Below are positions 37,256 to 45,400 of a stretch of 64,000 nucleotides of DNA, piece after piece. How positions within the stretch are numbered: position 1 is the first letter of the stretch; each line of letters starts with the position of its first letter. The DNA comes from Bacteroidaceae bacterium. Its GTDB lineage: Bacteria > Bacteroidota > Bacteroidia > Bacteroidales > Bacteroidaceae. Location of the stretch: assembly GCA_024684455.1 (NCBI GenBank), contig JAIKWU010000079.1, positions 1-64,000 on the forward strand, in the 5' to 3' direction. A program made the translations under genes and the position numbers. The notes under the pieces were generated by a model. The model had not been told where the DNA came from. It was given only the letters and a program-made list of their open reading frames with translations, and did no database searches.

Positions 37256-37600
37256 ATTTCAATGATGTTTTTAAGGTAAATAATACATGATTCGTTTAAC
37301 GACTGCAAAGTTAAGCGAAACCAATGTCAGACTATGACAATAAAAAAAACAAAAAGTCCTCCTGTTTCACCAAAAACCGCCGTTTTTAGTTAAATAATCT
37401 TAAGCAGACGGCTCACGGGCACAAAACCACCGTATTTCAAGTCCCGATTCTGCCCCTTAGACAAGCATTTTTTATGCCTCGCGCGCATAAAATAATAGGA
37501 ATTAATGCTCTGTACACCACATCTGTATCCAGTATTGAGACAGCCTACCCCTCTCTTTTGACGGTCTTTTACAGGAAATCCACATTTTTTTCACCAAAAA
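37256..37600. other. Gene-free stretch
   Basis: I see no convincing gene here. It holds the minus-strand -7 element at 37306-37313, a short AAAACCGCCGTTTTT-like dyad near 37372-37388, and A+T-rich sequence leading to the tRNA-Phe promoter. Frames through it are unsupported. Confidence 0.6.
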
Positions 37601-37632
37601 TTTGGGCATTCCGCGAAAAATCCCTACCTTTG
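37601..37632 (+). promoter_or_regulatory. Promoter of tRNA-Phe
   Basis: TTTG (37601-37604), 20 bases and TACCTTTG (37625-37632), about 47 bases before the tRNA. Confidence 0.75.
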
Positions 37633-37678
37633 CACCCGCAAACGCGAAACGTTCCCGTTTTCGGAGTGCAAAAACGTT

Positions 37679-37751
37679 GGTGCCATAGCTCAGTTGGTAG
37701 AGCATCGGACTGAAAATCCGTGTGTCCCCGGTTCGAATCCTGGTGGTACCA
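37679..37751 (+). tRNA. tRNA-Phe (anticodon GAA)
   Basis: 73 bases. Acceptor GGTGCCA pairs with TGGTACC, D-arm GCTCAGTTGGTAGAGC, anticodon stem-loop CGGACTGAAAATCCG with GAA, and T-arm with GGTTCGAATCC. CCA is not encoded. Confidence 0.97.
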
Positions 37752-37760
37752 CAAAGCGAA

Positions 37761-37794
37761 ACGCAAGTACTTAACAACTAAGTACTTGCGTTTT
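37761..37794 (+). terminator. Terminator of tRNA-Phe
   Basis: A perfect 13-bp stem ACGCAAGTACTTA (37761-37773) pairs with 37779-37791 across ACAAC, followed by TTT. It uses the same CAAGTACTT word as the arrays, but its two arms are 15 bp apart, not 22. Confidence 0.85.
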
Positions 37795-37935
37795 AACATT
37801 TCGGCAAAAACAGGATTTATCTACCACATTTCTACTACGCCCCTGCAGGCGCAGTCATTTTACAGAGTCGATTTGATAGATGACTCGACATGAAAAAAAC
37901 TCGTAAAACTTATTTTCTTTTACAGAAGATTTCTG

Positions 37936-37943
37936 TAACTTTG
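37936..37943 (+). promoter_or_regulatory. -7 element of the four-gene envelope operon
   Basis: TAACTTTG lies 34 bases before the start at 37978. Upstream sequence is T-rich without an exact TTTG at the right distance. Confidence 0.55.
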
Positions 37944-37977
37944 TCCGCTGTAAATAAGTTAAAAGTTAAGAGTTAAC

Positions 37978-38565
37978 ATGAAAAAAGAAATGATGACAGC
38001 CATCTTGGTGGGCTTGATGACGCTACTGCCAAGTCAGATGTGCGCACAGACAGAGTACGGATTCCAGAAGTTCAGCGTTGAAAATGAGTTTGAAGAAAAC
38101 GGTTTCGACTGGTTTCGCACGCCCTTGCTGCTGGCAGCAGGCGACAAGGCGAAGAGCAACGCCATGACAATTGGTTGGGGCGGCATCGGTACGCTCTGGC
38201 AGCGGACGGCTCTGACGGTCTATGTGGCCGAGAAACGCTACACCAAGGAGTTCTTGGACCAGTCGGCTTATTTCACCGTCATGTCGTTTGGTGAGGAGCA
38301 CGAGAATGTCCTGCACTATATGGGGACCAAGAGCGGCCGCGACGGCGACAAGGCTCAGGCTCTGGGTCTCCATACAGCCTACACGGAGAATGGGGCTCCC
38401 TACTACACGGAGGCTACGGTGGTCGTCGAGTGCAAGACCATGTATGCGGCACCTTTCGACCCGAAAGGGTTTAGGAGCGATGTGCCAAAGAACATGTACA
38501 GGCATTTCCCTGCCGGCATCCACTCCATGTATGTCGGCGAGGTAGTGAACGCTTGGAGAAAATGA
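37978..38565 (+). CDS. Exported flavin-reductase-like (FMN-binding split barrel) protein
   Basis: 195 residues. Residues 1-23 look like a signal peptide (MMTAILVGLMTLLPSQMCAQ). The rest follows the flavoredoxin or flavin reductase family: KSNAMTIGWGGIGTLWQRTALTV, VYVAEKRYTKEFLDQSAYFTVM, SGRDGDKAQALGL and YYTEATVVVECKTMY. The family binds FMN and usually works in the cytoplasm; an exported member is unusual. Its stop overlaps the next gene (ATGA), so the operon is translationally coupled. Confidence 0.82.
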   Translation: MKKEMMTAILVGLMTLLPSQMCAQTEYGFQKFSVENEFEENGFDWFRTPLLLAAGDKAKSNAMTIGWGGIGTLWQRTALTVYVAEKRYTKEFLDQSAYFTVMSFGEEHENVLHYMGTKSGRDGDKAQALGLHTAYTENGAPYYTEATVVVECKTMYAAPFDPKGFRSDVPKNMYRHFPAGIHSMYVGEVVNAWRK

Positions 38566-39056
38566 GTCGGAATGTCCGCAGGACCGTACATTCGGACATG
38601 GAGGCTGTCCTGTCCGTCTTTGAGGCTGCCAGGCAGACTATGGCTGCTTCGGGCAACACGACCCAATGGAGGAACGGTTATCCTTCAGAGGCAAGTGTGC
38701 TGTCCGACATCGAGATGGACGGCAGTTTTGTGATTGTGGACAATGGGCAGGTTGTTGCCTACTTTGCATTTCTCCCCTCGCCCGAACCGACTTACTCAAA
38801 GATTTACGATGGCCAATGGACAGACGACACGAAAGCCTATCATGTCATTCACCGCATTGCGAGTTTTCCCCAAGTTCACGGAATCTTCAAGAGCATCATG
38901 GATTTCTGCTTTTCCCATGAGGACAACATCCGCGTCGATACGCACAAGGACAATCGAATCATGCAGCACAACATCGAGAAGGCAGGATTTGTCTATTGTG
39001 GCATCATCCATTTAGCAAACGGAGAAGAAAGACTTGCCTATCAGAAAATAATATGA
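38562..39056 (+). CDS. GNAT family N-acetyltransferase
   Basis: 164 residues from the ATG overlapping the previous stop; another ATG three codons earlier (38553) is possible. GNAT features: VRRTVHSDMEAVLSVFEAAR at the start, GSFVIVDNGQVVAYFAF as the central strand pair, and the C-terminal NIRVDTHKDNRIMQHNIEKAGF with the usual N-x-x-M-x-x-x-x-E-K-x-G-F pattern. It transfers an acetyl group from acetyl-CoA to an unknown acceptor. ATGA overlap with the next gene. Confidence 0.85.
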   Translation: MSRNVRRTVHSDMEAVLSVFEAARQTMAASGNTTQWRNGYPSEASVLSDIEMDGSFVIVDNGQVVAYFAFLPSPEPTYSKIYDGQWTDDTKAYHVIHRIASFPQVHGIFKSIMDFCFSHEDNIRVDTHKDNRIMQHNIEKAGFVYCGIIHLANGEERLAYQKII

Positions 39057-40003
39057 GCAAATCGACTCTGCTACATATTACCCGAATCCACCTCACGGCA
39101 GTCGGTGTCGCACTGGTTTTCTTGTGCGGGTGCCAGCGTTCGCCTGGATGTCAGGCAACGTTACGGAGTGCCTACTACTGGAGCACGACGCTGACGATGG
39201 ACTCGCTGAAGACCAATTTCTTGCTGACCCACCACATCCAGCGGCTCTACGTCCGCTATTTCGACGTTGTCCAGGGCAAGGACGAACAGCCTGTCCCCAA
39301 TGCCACCATACGCTTCGTCGATGCTGTGCCTACAGGTGTCGAAGTCGTACCGACCGTGTTCATTCTCAACGACTGCATGAGACAGGACGTGGGCGACATG
39401 CCGCAAAAACTCGTGCGGCGCATCCTGCAGATGAACGAGACACACGACATCGGCTGTGTGAAAGAAATCCAGATTGACTGCGACTGGACAGCCTCGACCG
39501 AACAACGCTTCTTTCAGTTTCTTCGCGATGTAAGAGCAGAACTGCAGCCACACGGCATCACGCTTTCCGTGACCGTGCGACTGCACCAACTCAGCCAAGC
39601 CGTCCCGCCTGCCGACCGTGGCATACTGATGATGTACAACACGGGAGATTTCACACGGATAGACGATCAGCACCCCATCCTCGACTTGAAGGTGGCAGAG
39701 CCCTACCTCCAACACCTTCCTCACTACAACCTGCCCCTCAGCACCGCCTACCCCCTCTTCCGCTGGCAACTCCTGTTCCGTGGCAATCAGTTCATCGGTA
39801 TTCTCCACGGCGATGACCTTCCCATGCTGCCCACCGACAGCATCGTCGTGCGCCAGCCCACCCTCGACGAGATACTCCAGGCACGGCACCTGCTCGACGA
39901 CGTGCGCAACGACATCAACGATGAAGTTATTCTCTTCGAACTCAACGACGAAAACATCACACGATTTAACCCCCACGATTATGAAACGATTTTTGACAAT
40001 TAG
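39053..40003 (+). CDS. Hypothetical lipoprotein
   Basis: 316 residues from the ATG that overlaps the previous stop. A signal segment TAVGVALVFLCGC gives a lipobox LCGC. The mature part has regular strand-helix alternation (IQRLYVRYFDVV, VKEIQIDCDWTASTEQRFF, ITLSVTVRLHQLS), suggesting a TIM-barrel-like glycosidase fold of the DUF3142 kind, but this is not certain. The last 23 bases overlap the next gene. Function unknown. Confidence 0.75.
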   Translation: MSKSTLLHITRIHLTAVGVALVFLCGCQRSPGCQATLRSAYYWSTTLTMDSLKTNFLLTHHIQRLYVRYFDVVQGKDEQPVPNATIRFVDAVPTGVEVVPTVFILNDCMRQDVGDMPQKLVRRILQMNETHDIGCVKEIQIDCDWTASTEQRFFQFLRDVRAELQPHGITLSVTVRLHQLSQAVPPADRGILMMYNTGDFTRIDDQHPILDLKVAEPYLQHLPHYNLPLSTAYPLFRWQLLFRGNQFIGILHGDDLPMLPTDSIVVRQPTLDEILQARHLLDDVRNDINDEVILFELNDENITRFNPHDYETIFDN

Positions 40004-42113
40004 CCTCCTCATGGCCATTGCCTCCCACTCGGCATGGGCCTGTGGTTATGAAACCACGTACAACTACTACCTGTTCCACACCTGGGCAGAGCCCACTGGG
40101 CACTATCTCTACGAAGACGGAGTGAAAAGCCCCTGGGGACGTTCGCGCATCGACCAGTTCTGGCGCGACTACACCGGAAATCCCGACTGCACCTACCTGA
40201 ACGACAAAGAGGACATTGTCGCCAAAGCCCGACAGCAGAACGACACCGAACTCCTCACCTACATCAAGTGGCTCGACACCTACATCGAGGCTGGCGAGAC
40301 GCTCAACCGCGACGAGTGGAACTATCCCACCAAGGAAGAACTCGCCCAGTGCCGCAACAATGTCCAGCAGATGCTCCTTGCAGCCCAGCAGTACAAGGGC
40401 ACGCGCCTCCGTCCACAGTACACCCTCCTCGAGATGCGCGCCAACATGCTGCAGGAGAACCATGCCGCCAACCGTACCCTCTGGGAGCAGACCGCCTCGA
40501 AGTTGCCCAAGAGCGTCTATCGCGACCTCATGGAGAACATCTACGCCGGAGCCCTCTTCCACCTCGGAGAGCGCGAAAAAGCCTGCGATATATTTGCCCG
40601 CCAGGGCGACAGCGAAAGCATCCAGTGGGCACTGCTCAAGTTCCGCAACCTCGCAGGCATCCGCCGTATCTACGACGACAACCCCAACAGCCACTCTCTC
40701 TACTACCTCGTCGATGAATACGTCAACAACGTGCAGGAATTCACCGACCAAGGCGGTTTCACCGACTGGGACCCTGACCGCATGGAGTCTGTCCACAACG
40801 TCGCTAAGGAGCAGAAGTTCCGACAGGAAGCCCTCGACTTTGCCGACTTCGCAAAAGCAGTCGTCGCCATGGGCAAGACCCACGACCCCTGCATGTGGCA
40901 GACCGCACGTGCCATGATACACTACGAACTCGGCTACCCAGGCGAAGCCCATGAGGACATCCAGGACGCCATGATGCTCAAAGGTACGGAAAGCAGCAAA
41001 CTTGTTGCCCGCTGCGTAGCCATGCTCGTCGAAACCGCCTACTCCAACCCCGACAAAGCCTCCCTCGTTCAGGAACTGCAGTGGCTCAGTGCCCAGAACA
41101 GACAGAAAAAGTCCGACTACCTCTGGCGGGCTGAGCAGCGCATCCTCATCCACGGCCTTGCCACACGCTATCATAAAGAAGGTAACCACCAGATGGAAAC
41201 TGCTGTATGGGGATTTCTGCAGAAAGAAACCGACCAGCGCAACGAAAGCCTGCCCGAAAGCCTGCCGTCGTGGAATTCCGCCTACAGTACCAACTATTTC
41301 GTTCAACTTGAAAACCTCAAGACCGACGACGTCATTGCCTACTACCAGACACTGAAACAACCGCAAAGCGATGTCCTCGACCGCTATATCCTCCGTCAGG
41401 TGCCCTGCGACGACATGTTCTTCAACGACTACATCGGCACATGTCTCTTGCGCGACGCACGATTTGCCGAAGCCATCCCCTACCTGAAGCAAGTGCCCCC
41501 CGCCTACCTCGAAGGCCTCAACGTCAGTTACTATCTCGCCCACCGAGACTACCACGTCGAACGATGGTACAAGAAACAGCGCACCAAGCAGGACCAGGAA
41601 GGACCACGCGAAGCCGCGCTGACTACCAACCCCAAACTCGACTTCTGCACCGAAGCCCTCCAGTTGCAAGACAACATCCGTCTGGCAGGCGACGCCGACA
41701 GCCGAGCCGTCCTCTCCTACCGCCTCGGCACCATGCTCTATCAAGCCTGCCCCACCGGCGAATGCTGGTATCTGTCACAATACGGCCAGTCGGCAGGCGG
41801 CTACGACGAAGTGACCGAAAGCACCCTCTTCTGGAAAGCCAAAGAAGCCCTCGAGAACAGTCGCCAGGCCATCAGTTTCCAACAACGGATGCACAGCCTC
41901 TATGCCGTCGCCTACCTGCCCACCGACGAATGGGCCAACATCGACACAGAATGGAGTCACGGACAGGCCACCTACATCTACACACCCAACCGTACGTCAT
42001 ACAAATACACGGCACTCGACGCTCTCGACCGATTCGCCGCTGCCAACCCCAAACGTGTAGACAACTACATCACCCGTTGCGATGTGCTGAAACAGTTCCG
42101 CAGACACAAGTAA
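39981..42113 (+). CDS. Large exported hypothetical protein, helical repeat
   Basis: 710 residues from MKRFLTISLLMAIASHSAWAC, a signal peptide (possibly lipoprotein); the longer frame starts inside the previous gene in another frame and is rejected. The mature part is mostly helical with W/Y-rich segments (WGRSRIDQFWRDYTG, YIKWLDTYIEAGETL) and looks like TPR-type repeats (GALFHLGEREKACDIFARQGD, RDARFAEAIPYLKQVPP). It overlaps the preceding lipoprotein gene by 23 bases; the two are probably partners in the envelope. Function unknown. Downstream lies array site 6. Confidence 0.78.
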   Translation: MKRFLTISLLMAIASHSAWACGYETTYNYYLFHTWAEPTGHYLYEDGVKSPWGRSRIDQFWRDYTGNPDCTYLNDKEDIVAKARQQNDTELLTYIKWLDTYIEAGETLNRDEWNYPTKEELAQCRNNVQQMLLAAQQYKGTRLRPQYTLLEMRANMLQENHAANRTLWEQTASKLPKSVYRDLMENIYAGALFHLGEREKACDIFARQGDSESIQWALLKFRNLAGIRRIYDDNPNSHSLYYLVDEYVNNVQEFTDQGGFTDWDPDRMESVHNVAKEQKFRQEALDFADFAKAVVAMGKTHDPCMWQTARAMIHYELGYPGEAHEDIQDAMMLKGTESSKLVARCVAMLVETAYSNPDKASLVQELQWLSAQNRQKKSDYLWRAEQRILIHGLATRYHKEGNHQMETAVWGFLQKETDQRNESLPESLPSWNSAYSTNYFVQLENLKTDDVIAYYQTLKQPQSDVLDRYILRQVPCDDMFFNDYIGTCLLRDARFAEAIPYLKQVPPAYLEGLNVSYYLAHRDYHVERWYKKQRTKQDQEGPREAALTTNPKLDFCTEALQLQDNIRLAGDADSRAVLSYRLGTMLYQACPTGECWYLSQYGQSAGGYDEVTESTLFWKAKEALENSRQAISFQQRMHSLYAVAYLPTDEWANIDTEWSHGQATYIYTPNRTSYKYTALDALDRFAAANPKRVDNYITRCDVLKQFRRHK

Positions 42114-42125
42114 ACAAAAACAAGG

Positions 42126-42213
42126 CTAAGTGCTTGGAGAAATAACGCCAAGTGCTTAGCATAAAAACGCCAAGTGCTTAGCGTAAAATTTCCAAGCACT
42201 TGGCGTTCTTTTT
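42126..42213. repeat. 22-bp phased palindrome array, site 6, with terminator
   Basis: Four units with cores centred at 42131.5, 42153.5, 42175.5 (AAGTGCTT) and 42197.5 (AAGCACTT). The step is exactly 22 bp. The last two pair over 14 bp (AACGCCAAGTGCTT with its complement) and are followed by TCTTTTTTT, so this array also ends the upstream operon. It lies between convergent units. Confidence 0.92.
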
Positions 42214-42250
42214 TTAGTGGAGTTCGGCAGGAGCCGCTTGGCTCCGTCAG

Positions 42251-42427
42251 TTACCAAAGAGTGCCCCAGATTTCGGTGCGTTCCTTTGCCGTCGGGTCGT
42301 CATCGTCGTCGCCTTCGCCTCCGTAGCCGATGTCTTCACCTGGAGCGGCGATGCTACCCTGGAGAATGGGGGCAGGGAGCGCTATGGTGCGCTCCTGCTG
42401 GATGGGGGTGATGTATTTCGGTTTCAT
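42251..42427 (-). CDS. Short Bacteroidales peptide, MK..YI.P type, coupled to the giant gene
   Basis: 58 residues, starting MKPKYITPIQQERTIALP and ending PTAKERTEIWGTLW. The middle has Gly/Asp-rich GYGGEGDDDDDP. The ATG overlaps the stop of the 1956-residue gene (ATGA), so translation is coupled. It shares with the peptide at 27139-27330 the start, an AK[DE]R word and the LW end, and both follow giant T9SS-type proteins. No signal peptide. Function unknown; a chaperone-like, RiPP-like or regulatory role would all be guesses. Confidence 0.72.
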   Translation of the reverse strand: MKPKYITPIQQERTIALPAPILQGSIAAPGEDIGYGGEGDDDDDPTAKERTEIWGTLW

Positions 42428-45400
42428 TTTACAAATACTTTTTTACCATTCACGATGTACATACCCTTCGACGGACGTGCGACGCGGCGGCCGCTGAGGT
42501 CATAGACGGTTGTTGATTCTTCGTCCTCCGTACTCTGCACTTCGTCGATGCCTGTGGCGGGGTCGAAGCCGAGCGACTTGATGCCCGAGGTGGCTGGCAC
42601 GTGGAAGTAGGCACGGTAGCCCTTGATTTTCGTATTGCCTGTGGAGTGCTTGAAGACGTCGTTGAGGAGGTAGTAGTCTTTACCGCCATTGTTGGCCATA
42701 ACGTGGTCTTTGACGTAGTTGCCGACGAACTGGATGTCGCCGACGGTGACGGTGGGTTCATCGGTGGGCACCACGTTGACTCCTCGGAGGATATACTCGT
42801 TGGTTGTCGGTGCGGTGGCCAACTGCATGATATAGGGGGTGTTGGCGACGATCTCGGTAACAGGTGCGAAGGTGAGGCGGGCACTCTCTCCGTTCTTCGT
42901 GACGCTGTCGAGGCTTTTGACGACAGTACCTTCGCCGAAGGTGGCGGTGATCTGGTCGGCCGTCATGTCGAAGGGGAAGCAGATGGTGTTCCAAGCGTTG
43001 CCACTCGTGGCATTATCCTTACCAACCAACGTGCGAAGGAGACGAACGGCGACATTGGTCGCGGCGGCCGGTGCGGTAGTTGCGGTTTCGTCGAGAACAA
43101 CCAGGGGCATCAGGTGTTCGAGTCTGAAGTTTTCATAGACGGCCCAGGTGCCAGTGGCTACGCCGTTGCCCATGCGGTTGTGGATGCGTATGCCGAAGGT
43201 GAGGGTTCCGTCGGCGGGCACGTTGACATAGACGACGTTCTGGTAGTTGCCTGTCTCAAGGGCTGCGTAGGCAGAGGTCTCGTCGTTAGGATAGTGGAGC
43301 CCACCGTAGGTGTAGTCGCTGGTGTAGGCTGTGGTGGCTCCATAGTCCATGACGGACTTGAGTTGGGTCTGTGCGTCGTTGGCGTAGAGGAAGATGAGTC
43401 CGCGGGCTCCGTCGGCAGCGGCTACCCAATCGTTGTAGGCGGCCCGCTGGAAGGCATCGACGCTGAGGCGGTAGAGGCCTGGGGTGAGGTGGTCGATGGT
43501 CTCGGTGTAGTAGTCGAGGTCGTCGCCTGCCTCGACGATGGGTGCGTATTGCTGGTACTTTTCGGCTTTGGCTCCCGTGACGGCGATTTCGTCTGTGAGG
43601 AAGTCGTGGGCTTCGAGTTGTGCCAGAGTGGTGACGTCGGTGAGCCCTGCAGCCGTGGCGGCTGTGACAGCCTGTGCGTCGGCAAGGGCTGCGTAGCGGG
43701 CTGGGTGGTCGGCGGTGGGCTCAAGTGTCCAGAGAACGGTAGTTGCTGTAATGTTGCCAGTGGCGGTGACGACATCTCCGTCGATGGCGAGGAAGCCGCT
43801 GCCGGACAGGTTCTGGAAACGGTAGGAACCGTTAACGGATTCGGGCTGGAGGATGATGCCGTTACCTCCATCAGCAAAGAGGGAGGTTCCGTCGTCGTAG
43901 AGGTAGAGTTGGTTGTCGAAAAGGCGCAGACGCGTGTGTCCTTCTACGTCGGTGACTATCTGCACGGCGAGTCCGTAGTCGTCGGCGATGGCCTGTGTAT
44001 TCCAAAGCCCACCTCGGCTCAGGTAGCGCTGTGTGGCATTGTTGAGCAGGTAGCAGGTAGTGTCGAAGAGAACGGGGGTGTGAAGTGTGAGGGTGACGGC
44101 GTCGTTGGCGACTTGTCCGCTGTAGCCCACGACATCGGCAGGAAGGGTGAGCGTGTAGTCGCTGCCGGTCTCGAGCGTGAACGCTGCAGGGAAGGTGGCT
44201 GTGAGGACGTTACCGCTAAGCGAGAGTGTGCCTTGTGCCACGGTGGTGTTGCCTTTCTTCACGGTGGCCTGTGCCGTACTGCTGAGCAGGGTGAGGGGCG
44301 TGGCGTCGGTGGAGGTGGCGAGGTGGTAGTTGAAGGTGACAGTCTGGAGGTCTTGGATGTAACTACCATCAGTAATGCTGATGACGGGGTCGCCGACATA
44401 GTAGGTCTCGGGCACGCCGAGATATTCGAGTCGGGCATCGTCGAAGGCTATCCAAGAGCCTGCGTTGCTGGCAGACCTTGCACCAACTCGCAGGGTGTTG
44501 CTGCCGCCTGAGAGGGTAATGAGCACTTCGGTGCGTGTGCCAGGATTGTTGGTCGGCATCGCCGTTGTCACGTCGTTGGCAAAGAGCGAGCAGTTGCTTG
44601 AACAGTGTGCAATGGCAGAGAACTTGTAACGGCCGTCGGGCAGACCTTGTATCTCCTGATAAATCTGGCTTTCTCCGAGTCCACTTCCTACCCATCTTTC
44701 CAGGAAGTAACCGCCTACTTTTCCAGTAAGGGCTGATGAACCCTGGGCCTGCCACCCTGTTCCTTCGGTCTTCCAGCCAATGGCACTGCGACGTTCGCCG
44801 CCAGGGTTGCCGAGCACGTAACTGATGTCGATGGGTTGGTCGATGGTGGTTGCGTCGAGCGTTTCGTATCGAGCGACGTATTCACCACGAAGCATACTGT
44901 AGATGTCGAAGTAGCCGACATTGGAATCAGTCTTGTTGAGGGCTGTTTCGGCTCCGTCCAGAATGGTGTTGTCCCAGGGCCCGAGATAACCGGCGTCGGG
45001 ATAGTATCCGTTCTGCACCGTCCACTTGCTATCGGCGTAACTGATGAGGGTGCGCCCCCAGGCGATGTTGCCAGCGCCGTTATCGTTTGTGCGGAAGTGC
45101 CAAGCAGCGTTCCACTCGGTCTGCATCATATAGTCGGGATAGGTGGCGTTGGCCATAACAACGTATTCGGTGTTGCCATCAACGTTGGAGTCAAAGGTCC
45201 AGAGGAATGCCTTGTCGGAGCCTGGGTCAACACCTGCTGCGTACCATGCTGCCTTATTATTAGCACCTTGATGGGAGCCAGCCTTCTGAACCAAACCTAA
45301 ATCTTGGGTGTGGTCTGCCAAAACGAAGAAATACGGGTTGAAGTCCGACGGCAATGCCGTAAGTTTAGTCCATCCGTCGAGCGGCGAAGTAACTTCACCA

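Noticed and set aside
37761-37794. Member of the 22-bp phased family
   Set aside because: It uses the CAAGTACTT word but its two arms are 15 bp apart, so it is listed only as a terminator.
42217-42411. Plus-strand frame of 64 codons
   Set aside because: It is the antisense of the coupled 58-residue peptide, which has better support through the ATGA overlap and its relative at 27139.
42601-44511. Plus-strand frame of 636 codons opposite the giant gene
   Set aside because: Gly/Val/Cys-rich shadow; the giant gene on the other strand has signal peptide, modules and sorting tail.
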